Shown here piece by piece: positions 13,598 through 19,457 of a stretch of 25,205 nt of DNA. Positions within the stretch are counted from its first letter, which is position 1. Each line of letters begins with the position of its first letter. The notes below the pieces were generated by a model. It saw nothing but the letters and a program-made list of their open reading frames with translations, was not told where the DNA came from and searched no databases. The position numbers and the translations under genes were made by a program. The stretch is taken from contig JAPYWX010000006.1 of assembly GCA_028276145.1 (NCBI GenBank), positions 1-25,205 of the forward strand, given 5' to 3'. The stretch is from Spirochaetota bacterium (lineage in GTDB: Bacteria > Spirochaetota > Brevinematia > DTOW01).

Positions 13598-14293
13598 CTA
13601 CTCAATACCAACCAGAGAAAGCCACTTAACTTTTATTTTTATATCCGGTAGTGAAAACCTTATTATCTTCCTTTTGGGCTTATATGACTTAAGGTCTACC
13701 ACCAAAGTATGAAGATGCTCTAAATTCGGTGGAAGCTCAACACTAACCTTCTCTATCACAGTAATGAACCCTCTACCATCACATAGGTAACAGTTTCTAT
13801 TTCCCCCATAACAAACTGGACACACAGCTTTAGCAGGTAAATCAATGTTAAGTAACGCTCCATTCCTAACTTCTTCATCAGTCAGGTAAACAACTATATC
13901 TTCCCCTAACTCCTCAAGATAATCATCCCTCTTAAACCTTTTTGATATCTTAAATCCTGCTCTTGATATGTTGACTAGAGATAAATTATATTCAACTCTC
14001 CTAGGATCAACAACATTTCTCTTCTGTTCCTTTCTATGTTCATGCCTCACCCTGACGCTCTTATGCTCTAAATACTCCTTATCGTACTGAACTCTAAGAT
14101 TAGGGTCCGATAGAACTTTATAAGCCTCAAGTATTAGCCTAAAATCAATCTCTACTTTCTCAGTGTTATCGCCCTTGTTACTCACATCGGGATGATACAA
14201 CTTAGCTAGGTATCTAAACCTTGATTTTATCTCATCAACACTACTCCCAAAATCCACACCTAGTATTTCATAATAATCAACAAAATCCTTCAC
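13598..14293 (-). CDS. J-domain protein with single zinc-binding CxxC pair
   Basis: A 231-residue co-chaperone (counted from GTG at 14293). The J domain has HPD at 34-36, required to stimulate Hsp70/DnaK ATPase. The middle region carries CPVC and CYLC (158-161, 168-171), enough for one zinc site, whereas full DnaJ has four CxxCxGxG repeats. The C-terminal ~60 residues are strand-rich. It is therefore a short, lineage-type J protein rather than DnaJ itself. The frame is open to a TTG at 14317. I prefer the GTG because TAAAAT lies 7 nt before it (leaderless) and because J proteins usually start close to DYYEILGV. A ribosome-binding-site-led 18-codon ORF ends 5 nt before it and could instead feed into this frame by -1 frameshifting. 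Confidence 0.85.
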   Translation of the reverse strand: MKDFVDYYEILGVDFGSSVDEIKSRFRYLAKLYHPDVSNKGDNTEKVEIDFRLILEAYKVLSDPNLRVQYDKEYLEHKSVRVRHEHRKEQKRNVVDPRRVEYNLSLVNISRAGFKISKRFKRDDYLEELGEDIVVYLTDEEVRNGALLNIDLPAKAVCPVCYGGNRNCYLCDGRGFITVIEKVSVELPPNLEHLHTLVVDLKSYKPKRKIIRFSLPDIKIKVKWLSLVGIE

Positions 14294-14298
14294 TAAAG

Positions 14299-14355
14299 TT
14301 ATTTTAAAAAATACCAATACCCATTTCCAATATCTTCGTCATGTAAAAAATCCAT
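14299..14355 (-). CDS. Possible 18-codon leader ORF (or frameshifted 5' end) of the J-protein gene
   Basis: ATG at 14353-14355 is preceded by GGAGAGGTG at good spacing, the best ribosome binding site in this region. It encodes MDFLHDEDIGNGYWYFLK and stops at TAA 14299-14301, 5 nt before the J-protein GTG. Codons 15-17 contain T_TTT_TTA in the zero frame, a classical -1 slippery heptamer. A -1 shift there enters exactly the J-protein frame (next residues KITLVKDF). It may be a leader peptide, a programmed frameshift, a plain indel in the assembly, or chance. Confidence 0.35.
   Translation of the reverse strand: MDFLHDEDIGNGYWYFLK
14301..14330 (-). promoter_or_regulatory. Possible J-protein promoter (leaderless)
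   Basis: TTGGAA (complement of 14325-14330), 18 nt, TAAAAT (complement of 14301-14306), ending 7 nt before GTG at 14293. It lies inside the 18-codon ORF, so the two readings compete. Confidence 0.35.
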
Positions 14356-14454
14356 ACTGATTACACCTCTCCATTAGTGGCAATGGAAGCTAAATTGAGA
14401 ATGATTTTCCCAAAAGAATTTAATGAGACTTGAAGTATTCTTTAACAGACAAAA

Positions 14455-14482
14455 GTTTTTGAAAAGCAAAGCTTTTTAAAAC
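14455..14482 (-). terminator. Hairpin overlapping the end of the deacetylase-family gene
   Basis: Nested inverted repeat: GTTTT (14455-14459) with AAAAC (14478-14482) outside, AAAAGC (14462-14467) with GCTTTT (14471-14476) inside, three-base loop. On the minus strand the stop codon TAA lies in the stem, and the 3' side is T-rich. It is likely the terminator of the 14476-15528 gene. The rest of 14361-14454 shows nothing recognisable. Confidence 0.55.
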
Positions 14483-15528
14483 AAATTCCAATAATTATTG
14501 ATGTATTTAGAAAATTCCTCTACAACTCTCTCAAAAATTGGTGTAGTTCCTGCCACTTTTATAACAGGCTCACTAGTAGTAACAATTAACTCCTCAATAA
14601 CTGTATACACAGTGCCAGGCAAGGTATCAACATTATACCCACCTTCAAGAGCAAAAACAACCTTAGAATTAGGCGAAGACTTAAGAATAATATTTGCTAT
14701 GTTTTTAAATCCCAAATCCGTTAAATTCATACCTCCCAAAGGGTCAGAAAAGTGAGCATCAAAACCTGCCGAAACAATTATAAACTCTGGCTCAAATTTT
14801 CTAAGTATCTTCTGTACTATTTCCCCATAAACTAGTGCAAAATCCTCATCACCAGCACCAGAAGGCATAGGCAAATTAACAGTAAAGCCAATACCGTCTT
14901 TCGTTCCTATCTGATTAAAATAACCCGTACCAGGATAAAAAGGGAATTGATGAGTTGATATATATAGGACTTTATCAGTGTCATAAAATATGTCTTGAGT
15001 ACCATTGCCATGGTGTACATCAAAATCAACTATTGCTATCCTCGAAAGGTTGTATTCATTAATAAGGAAATTAGCAGCAATTGCCACATTGTTAAATATA
15101 CAAAAGCCCATAGCTCTGTTTTTAGTTGCATGATGCCCTGGAGGTCTAGACAGAACAAAAGCGTTCGTCAACTCTCCAGACATAACCTTTTCGGTAGCTT
15201 CAACAACCAACCCCGCCGACAAAAGTGCACATTCCACACTATCCTTAGCTACAACAGTGTCAGGGTCTAAAAAAACTTCCGATTCAACACCACTCAAAGA
15301 AAGAATCTTATCTATATAACCTTTATCGTGAGTCAAACTCAAAACATTCAAATCAACCTTACTGTCGGAAATGAAAAACTCTACCCTACCATCAAGCAAC
15401 TTTTTAAGCTTGTCAAATGTATTTCTAGTTCTCAGAAACTGTTCAACATGAGGTACATCCTGAAGATGCTTTTCCAAAAAAGGATTATAAAAAACACCAG
15501 TTTTGTTTATTTGTTCCACCCACCCCAC
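14476..15528 (-). CDS. Histone deacetylase / AcuC / polyamine-deacetylase family enzyme
   Basis: A 350-residue zinc amidohydrolase of the arginase/deacetylase fold. The active site is complete: tandem His132-His133 (RPPGHHA), zinc ligands Asp170 and His172 (DFDVHHGNGTQ) and Asp257 (SAGFDAH), and transition-state Tyr298 (LEGGYN). Bacterial members remove acetyl groups from acetyl-lysine of metabolic enzymes (AcuC) or from acetylpolyamines; the substrate cannot be told here. It should be cytoplasmic, with no signal peptide. The start codon is GTG, 7 nt after a TACACT -10 box, so the mRNA is probably leaderless. A second GTG three codons later is possible. It has its own promoter and terminator and appears monocistronic. 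Confidence 0.93.
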   Translation of the reverse strand: MGWVEQINKTGVFYNPFLEKHLQDVPHVEQFLRTRNTFDKLKKLLDGRVEFFISDSKVDLNVLSLTHDKGYIDKILSLSGVESEVFLDPDTVVAKDSVECALLSAGLVVEATEKVMSGELTNAFVLSRPPGHHATKNRAMGFCIFNNVAIAANFLINEYNLSRIAIVDFDVHHGNGTQDIFYDTDKVLYISTHQFPFYPGTGYFNQIGTKDGIGFTVNLPMPSGAGDEDFALVYGEIVQKILRKFEPEFIIVSAGFDAHFSDPLGGMNLTDLGFKNIANIILKSSPNSKVVFALEGGYNVDTLPGTVYTVIEELIVTTSEPVIKVAGTTPIFERVVEEFSKYINNYWNLF

Positions 15529-15535
15529 AGGATAA

Positions 15536-15563
15536 AGTGTAAAAAATTAGTGTAAGTTTTTCA
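15536..15563 (-). promoter_or_regulatory. Promoter of the deacetylase-family gene, leaderless configuration
   Basis: TTGAAA (complement of 15558-15563), 16 nt, TACACT (complement of 15536-15541), then 7 nt to the GTG start codon at 15528. Both hexamers are good and the spacing puts the transcription start at the GTG. Confidence 0.55.
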
Positions 15564-15573
15564 AATTATATTA

Positions 15574-15590
15574 ACAGAGGCTACGCCTCT
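15574..15590 (-). terminator. Hairpin after the MFS transporter gene
   Basis: CAGAGGC/GCCTCTG with loop TAC, 6 nt beyond the MFS stop codon. On the minus strand it is followed by TTAATATAATTT. It resembles the shared GAGGC hairpin family of this window, so termination and repeat identity may both apply. Confidence 0.55.
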
Positions 15591-15596
15591 GCTAAA

Positions 15597-16760
15597 TTAT
15601 GAATTATTCCTATATGTAGCAAGAATAACACCAATCATCACAATACCTAGAACCTGAGTAATCACAACAAAACCTATTATGTACAGTATTGATATCTCGT
15701 AAAGGTATCCAGCTATTGAATTACCAATCATCATTGAAATTCCGAGAACCGTATTAAATATTCCGTAGTATTTACCTCTCTCTGAAATAGGCACATTATC
15801 GCCAACAAAAGCCCTTATAACAGTCTCATAAGCCGACATTATTATACCCCAAATCAGAATAGCAACGAAGAAAAACACAATGTTTTTCGTAAAAGCCAAA
15901 GCTGTCAAAACAGTAAGGAAAGGGAGAGTAGCCATTATCCTAACCTTAAACCTATCGTACAAAACACCTATAGGTATAGCAAACAAAGCGTCCATCACCA
16001 TAACAGCAGCATATATTAGAGGCACAACATTTTCGCTTACTATTCCTACCTTAACGGCATGATAACTTATAACTGGGAAACTTATAAAACCTAAGCTTGT
16101 GAAGAATATGAAAATCAGGTAAAGGTAATAATAAATCCTCGCCTTTTTCTTATCAGTAATGATTTCTTTCTCTTTCTCCACTGGTACCTTTTCAGAAAAC
16201 AGTTTCGAAATTACTATTACAATCATCATCAAAGCGAAAGGAACAAAAAGCAAAATCAGAGAATTTTTATACCCTAACCCAAAGGATAGCATTAAGAAAA
16301 ACAGAAACGGTCCCAAAACAGCACCCACTTGGTCAGCAAGCTCGTGTATACCGAATATTTTTCCCCTACCTATCCCAGCTGTGTGTATTGAAAGAAGAGT
16401 ATCTTTAGCAGGAGCTCTAAGAGCCTTACCCACTCTTTCCATTATTATGAAAGTAGAGGCGACAAGCCAAGAATCAGTCAAACCTATAAGAGGTATAGCA
16501 CCTATCAAACCATAGCCAATAAAAACAAACAGCCAATACCCTCTAGTCTTATCAATCAAAACTCCTGCAACTATCCTAAGAACATATCCCAAGAACTCAC
16601 CTAACCCAAAAACCAAACCTATAGCGAAAGCACTAGCACCCAATGAACCTAAGTAAGGTCCCATTATCCCTCTTGCAGTCTCATAAACCATGTCTCCGAA
16701 AAGGCTAACAATCCCCATCAAAATCACAAACTTTATAGCATTCCTCTTACTCTGGTCCAT
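15597..16760 (-). CDS. Major facilitator superfamily transporter
   Basis: A 387-residue integral inner-membrane protein with about 12 hydrophobic helices in two halves, divided by a charged loop near residues 190-205 (SEKVPVEKEKEIITDKKK). The first helix region reads SLFGDMVYETARGIMGPYL, and later segments MERVGKALRAPAKDTLLS and GKIFGIHELADQVGAVLGP are conserved in an uncharacterised MFS subgroup I recall from diverse bacteria and archaea. The MFS loop motif between helices 2 and 3 is present in a divergent form (GVLIDKTRGYW). Substrate is unknown; drug efflux or metabolite export are usual. GAGAGG precedes the ATG and a good promoter lies upstream. A family of palindromic repeats occupies the region ahead of that promoter. 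Confidence 0.88.
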   Translation of the reverse strand: MDQSKRNAIKFVILMGIVSLFGDMVYETARGIMGPYLGSLGASAFAIGLVFGLGEFLGYVLRIVAGVLIDKTRGYWLFVFIGYGLIGAIPLIGLTDSWLVASTFIIMERVGKALRAPAKDTLLSIHTAGIGRGKIFGIHELADQVGAVLGPFLFFLMLSFGLGYKNSLILLFVPFALMMIVIVISKLFSEKVPVEKEKEIITDKKKARIYYYLYLIFIFFTSLGFISFPVISYHAVKVGIVSENVVPLIYAAVMVMDALFAIPIGVLYDRFKVRIMATLPFLTVLTALAFTKNIVFFFVAILIWGIIMSAYETVIRAFVGDNVPISERGKYYGIFNTVLGISMMIGNSIAGYLYEISILYIIGFVVITQVLGIVMIGVILATYRNNS

Positions 16761-16784
16761 AAAAACCTCTCATCAAAATAACAA

Positions 16785-16813
16785 ATTATAAAACCTTAAA
16801 ACGATTAACTCAA
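16785..16813 (-). promoter_or_regulatory. Promoter of the MFS transporter gene
   Basis: TTGAGT (complement of 16808-16813), exactly 17 nt, TATAAT (complement of 16785-16790), 24 nt before the ATG, leaving a short leader that includes GAGAGG. Confidence 0.6.
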
Positions 16814-16838
16814 AAAAATTGACTTCGTCAAAAATATT

Positions 16839-16900
16839 GTGCTTAATAGCACTTGGTGCTTAGAGCACAATGTGCTTAGAACACGATGTGCTTAAAGCAC
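16839..16900. repeat. Four-unit palindromic array upstream of the MFS gene
   Basis: GTGCTTAATAGCAC (16839), GTGCTTAGAGCAC (16856), GTGCTTAGAACAC (16872, one uncompensated change) and GTGCTTAAAGCAC (16888); periods 17, 16, 16. It belongs to the 506-bp gene-free region 16761-17266. TTGACTTCGTCAA (16819-16831) is a further palindrome next to it. Confidence 0.85.
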
Positions 16901-16956
16901 TTCCTTATTTCAATTTCTAAAAACACTTATGCTAAATAGTACTTCTTTACTAGGGT

Positions 16957-16980
16957 TAAGGGAGGCGTCAGCCTCCCTTA
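16957..16980. repeat. 10-bp perfect hairpin, GGGAGGC type
   Basis: TAAGGGAGGC (16957-16966) pairs with GCCTCCCTTA (16971-16980), loop GTCA. It is followed by GAACATTAGGG and a G-rich GGGCGAGAGGGTGGGG. It belongs with the 17196-17217 and 21775-21800 hairpins (four-base loop, CCCTT ends) and is similar to the CACTCT-tailed family. Confidence 0.8.
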
Positions 16981-17046
16981 GAACATTAGGGCGAGAGGGT
17001 GGGGCTACTAAAAGTACTTGAGCACTCTTTGCTAAAAGCACTTCTT

Positions 17047-17135
17047 GTGCTTAATAACACTTGGTGCTTAAAGCACTTGTGCTCAAAGCACCTGTATTAA
17101 TTTTCACTTTTTACTTAGCTAATATAGAGTGAAAA
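17047..17135. repeat. Three-unit palindromic array and a longer inverted repeat
   Basis: GTGCTTAATAACAC (17047), GTGCTTAAAGCAC (17064) and GTGCTCAAAGCAC (17079), periods 17 and 15, preceded by two decayed units near 17021 (AGTACTTGAGCACT). TTTTCACT (17101-17108) and AGTGAAAA (17128-17135) form an 8-bp inverted repeat with a 19-base loop, and contain a CACTCT-tail match on the minus strand. 17136-17195 shows nothing recognisable. Confidence 0.75.
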
Positions 17136-17195
17136 GATTCAAAGCATCTTTATAATTAAATATAGGCTGTAGCTAATAGCAATTACTTTTAGGTC

Positions 17196-17217
17196 AAGGG
17201 ATGCGATAGCATCCCTT
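17196..17217. repeat. 9-bp perfect hairpin, GGGATGC type
   Basis: AAGGGATGC (17196-17204) pairs with GCATCCCTT (17209-17217), loop GATA. Compared with 16957-16980 the stem differs at one base pair (A-T for G-C), changed on both sides. Confidence 0.8.
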
Positions 17218-17238
17218 AGAATTCTAGATGAATTACTA

Positions 17239-17260
17239 AAAGGTGCCTCACGGCACCTTT
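17239..17260 (-). terminator. Terminator hairpin of flgG
   Basis: AAAGGTGCC/GGCACCTTT, 9 bp, four-base loop, beginning 6 nt beyond the flgG stop. On the minus strand it ends CCTTTTAG. The position directly after flgG supports termination. Confidence 0.65.
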
Positions 17261-17266
17261 AAAAAA

Positions 17267-18061
17267 TTATCTCTTTAAGTTGACAGCCGTTGAAAGCATT
17301 GAATCCGTTGTTTGTATGGCTTTGGAATTAAATTCGTAGGCTCTCTGTGCCACTATCATGTCAACAAATTCCCTCACAGGGTTAACATTTGACATTTCTA
17401 AAAATCCTTGGTGCAGCTTACCAAATCCGTCAACCGTTGGTATACCCTCATAAGCTGGACCAGAGGCTACAGTTTCCTTGAAAAGGTTCTCACCAATGCT
17501 ATCAAGTCCAGCAGGGTTTATAAACCTATATAGGTATATCCTACCAACCTCTATATCTTCGTTTGAATCACCAACTTTGACATAAACTACTCCGTTATCG
17601 GTTATCTTCACAGTTTCAACCCTTGCACCTTCAGGTAGTACTATAGGCGGCTCAAATCTGTATCCGTTTGATGTAACTATTTCACCATTTGCATCAAGTT
17701 TGAGTGAGCCATCCCTAGTATAAGCATAAGTACCATCCGGCAAAACAACTCTAAAATACCCTTCACCGGATATAGCTAAGTCAAGTTTATTGCCAGTATT
17801 TTGTAAGGAACCCTGAGTATGGTACTTAAGAGTAGCAGAAGGTCTAACACCTACACCAACTTGTATACCAACAGGATATATAGTCAATTCCGAAGAGGGG
17901 CTACCAGCTAACCTGTGAGTTTGATAAAGAAGTTCTTCAAACTCAGCTCTTGACCTCTTATAACCTGTCGTGTTTATATTAGCCAAGTTGTTGGCTATAA
18001 CATCAATATTAAATTGTCCACCTATCATCCCAGAGGCACCAATCCAAAGAGACCTAACCAT
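17267..18061 (-). CDS. flgG: Flagellar distal rod protein FlgG
   Basis: A 264-residue protein that polymerises into the distal rod of the flagellar motor and is exported by the flagellar type III apparatus, so it lacks a cleaved signal peptide. The N-terminal motif ANNLANINTTGYKRSRAEFE and the C-terminal MIVAQRAYEFNSKAIQTTD with VNLKR at the end are the paired coiled-coil regions typical of rod and hook proteins. Overall length and start (MVRSLWIGASGM) fit FlgG rather than the shorter-tailed FlgF, and match my memory of spirochaete FlgG. GGGGG lies 6 nt before the ATG. It stands alone with its own promoter and terminator; no flgF or other motility gene is adjacent within the window, which is unusual. 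Confidence 0.94.
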   Translation of the reverse strand: MVRSLWIGASGMIGGQFNIDVIANNLANINTTGYKRSRAEFEELLYQTHRLAGSPSSELTIYPVGIQVGVGVRPSATLKYHTQGSLQNTGNKLDLAISGEGYFRVVLPDGTYAYTRDGSLKLDANGEIVTSNGYRFEPPIVLPEGARVETVKITDNGVVYVKVGDSNEDIEVGRIYLYRFINPAGLDSIGENLFKETVASGPAYEGIPTVDGFGKLHQGFLEMSNVNPVREFVDMIVAQRAYEFNSKAIQTTDSMLSTAVNLKR

Positions 18062-18084
18062 ACATCCCCCTTCTTAATTTTCGT

Positions 18085-18113
18085 AATTTACGCCCTACCC
18101 TTAATGTTTTCAA
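18085..18113 (-). promoter_or_regulatory. Promoter of flgG
   Basis: TTGAAA (complement of 18108-18113), 17 nt, TAAATT (complement of 18085-18090), 23 nt before the ATG. It looks like a housekeeping-sigma promoter; no sigma-28 type element (TAAA with GCCGATAA) was seen. Confidence 0.5.
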
Positions 18114-18176
18114 CATTAAAACCCCATACTTATAGCCACCTTCTAATTCATCAGAAACCACTAATATATACTATTG

Positions 18177-18206
18177 TTTACAAAGTTAAGGTTCAGGAAT
18201 TAAAAT
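18177..18206 (+). promoter_or_regulatory. Promoter of the 18217-19137 gene
   Basis: TTTACA (18177-18182), 18 nt, TAAAAT (18201-18206), 10 nt before the ATG. The predicted leader is only 3-4 nt and has no ribosome binding site. Confidence 0.45.
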
Positions 18207-18216
18207 TCATTTCGAA

Positions 18217-19137
18217 ATGGAAATTATATATGTAAGCAATTCAGAAGAATCAAAACGATTCGTTAAAGCTGTCCTGGATAAGGGAGGTTTCTCTGTAAGG
18301 GAAACTAAAAATATTTCTGACGAAGATTTGTTTAAAGTAAAGGACAATGAAATCATTTTGATGGCTGACGATTTCCGCTATTTCAAAAATGTTGGTAATT
18401 CTAGCTACTCTTTAAACAATGTGATAAAAGTCTTTTTAGCGAACATTTCTAATGACCCATTTCTACAGAAATTACTAAGCGAAGGTAAAGACTTAATGAC
18501 TTCGTACAAAGCTAGAGATTTACTAAACATTGTAAAAGTCTTGTCTCAGTTTAAGAATTACGAGGATATTGAGAACTTGATTCCCGATATCTCTATTTAT
18601 GATTACCCTATCACGAATAAGTTTAAGAAAAAAATATCTGGTGACCTAAGGCATGTTTCTAAAGATACCCTAGTGTACATCAGTGAATTCATCAAGAATA
18701 ATGACCTTGGCAACCTCATAGACAAAGACAATGTTATTATTGCTGCCTCGGAGATAGTAGATAACATTATAGAACTCTATATAAACAAAGGGTTAGCTAT
18801 TGCTGACATAATTATAGAAATGAGGCTATCTAAGTCCGTTTTCGGAATAACTTTATTGGATTCGTTTGGAGAAGCAAACATATACGACATCTCTAGGTCA
18901 ATTTCTATACCTTTAGATAAGGCTAGTGACCTCTTCAAAGGTGAGCTTCCCAGGGAAAGAGGTAGAGGATATACCCTCATAAGAAAAACATCTGATAGAG
19001 TAATAACTGTCATTGTTCGGAATGACTCATACCACAAGTATTTTTTCAATTCACCTTGTACTAGTGTTACGATTGTATATTACCTTGACAAAAAAGAGCC
19101 AGACGGAAGATTGAATACAGTTATAGAATTTAGCTAA
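18217..19137 (+). CDS. RsbW-like GHKL ATPase protein with a degenerate receiver-like N-terminus
   Basis: A 306-residue soluble protein. Residues about 145-290 look like the HATPase_c_2 fold of anti-sigma-factor kinases: N-box AASEIVDNI (177-184), G1-like LDSFGEA (214-220) and G2-like RGRGYTLI (248-255). The N-terminal ~110 residues begin like a response-regulator receiver (EIIYVSNSEES, hydrophobic strand IILMADD), but the usual phospho-acceptor and lysine positions are not clear, so any receiver is degenerate. Such proteins usually bind or phosphorylate a partner (anti-anti-sigma factor, sigma factor) in partner-switching systems; no partner gene lies next to it. Assignment is by motif spacing and moderate. 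The ATG has no ribosome binding site and sits very close to a promoter. Confidence 0.65.
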   Translation: MEIIYVSNSEESKRFVKAVLDKGGFSVRETKNISDEDLFKVKDNEIILMADDFRYFKNVGNSSYSLNNVIKVFLANISNDPFLQKLLSEGKDLMTSYKARDLLNIVKVLSQFKNYEDIENLIPDISIYDYPITNKFKKKISGDLRHVSKDTLVYISEFIKNNDLGNLIDKDNVIIAASEIVDNIIELYINKGLAIADIIIEMRLSKSVFGITLLDSFGEANIYDISRSISIPLDKASDLFKGELPRERGRGYTLIRKTSDRVITVIVRNDSYHKYFFNSPCTSVTIVYYLDKKEPDGRLNTVIEFS

Positions 19138-19156
19138 GGTGCTACTTAGCACCTTA
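19135..19156 (+). terminator. Hairpin starting at the stop codon of the RsbW-like gene
   Basis: TAAGGTGCT (19135-19143) pairs with AGCACCTTA (19148-19156), loop ACTT; the stop codon is the first three bases. There is no T-run afterwards, so termination is plausible but not certain. Confidence 0.45.
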
Positions 19157-19167
19157 CTTCAAGTAGT

Positions 19168-19183
19168 CCCGCCCACCCACCCC
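19168..19183 (-). other. G-quadruplex motif with one-base loops
   Basis: The + strand reads CCC-G-CCC-A-CCC-A-CCCC. The minus strand therefore has four G-runs of at least three separated by single bases, the most stable class of intramolecular quadruplex. It stands out in AT-rich DNA. Confidence 0.7.
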
Positions 19184-19192
19184 AATTATTTG

Positions 19193-19280
19193 AAAAGAGG
19201 CTTCGCCTCTCTTCACTCTCTAGAAGTACTTAAAGCACTTAATCAAGAAAGTGCTATGAAGCACAAAGTGCTATAAGCAC
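19193..19280 (+). repeat. Composite element copy B: hairpin, CACTCT tail, one array unit, plus extra palindromes
   Basis: AGAGGC/GCCTCT core stem (19196-19210, loop TTC) followed by CTTCACTCTCTAGA, one AGT-ACTTAAAG-CACT unit (19225-19239), a spacer, and GTGCTATGAAGCAC (19251-19264). It aligns with copy A (10793-10896) with a handful of substitutions and lacks two 16-bp units. GTGCTATAAGCAC (19268-19280) and a C-rich CCCCACCCACCC follow. It lies in the 320-bp gene-free region 19138-19457. Confidence 0.85.
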
Positions 19281-19336
19281 CCCACCCACCCTTTTTTGAT
19301 GTTGGGATTCTTCGCATCTCTTAACCCTAAAGAAAA

Positions 19337-19417
19337 GTGCTATTAAGCACAGAGTGCTATTGAGCACATAGTGTTATTAAACACGTAGTGCTATTAAGCA
19401 CATAGTGTTTTAAACAC
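19337..19417. repeat. Five-unit palindromic array with exact 17-nt period
   Basis: Units start at 19337, 19354, 19371, 19388 and 19405: GTGCTATTAAGCAC, GTGCTATTGAGCAC, GTGTTATTAAACAC, GTGCTATTAAGCAC, GTGTTTTAAACAC, with three-base spacers. Units 3 and 5 carry GTGTT on the left and AACAC on the right, so both arms changed together. TATAAT (19424-19429) follows within 7 nt. Confidence 0.9.
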
Positions 19418-19423
19418 TTTGAG

Positions 19424-19429
19424 TATAAT
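19424..19429 (+). promoter_or_regulatory. Possible -10 box of the amidohydrolase gene
   Basis: Perfect TATAAT 28 nt before the ATG at 19458 and directly after the five-unit array. A -35 at 17-nt spacing would fall in the last array units and does not match consensus, so the promoter may rely on an activator bound there, or lie elsewhere. Confidence 0.3.
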
Positions 19430-19457
19430 ATTGTAAAAACCGATAAGAATATAGAGT

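Noticed and set aside
14294..14317. TTG at 14317 as start of the J protein
   Set aside because: No ribosome binding site at proper spacing, and it lies upstream of the start site implied by the TAAAAT box. It remains possible if frameshifting or another promoter is used.
19193..19417. Insertion sequence or MITE
   Set aside because: No transposase, no terminal inverted repeats around the composite, and no target-site duplication visible by eye, although a genome search could still reveal mobility.
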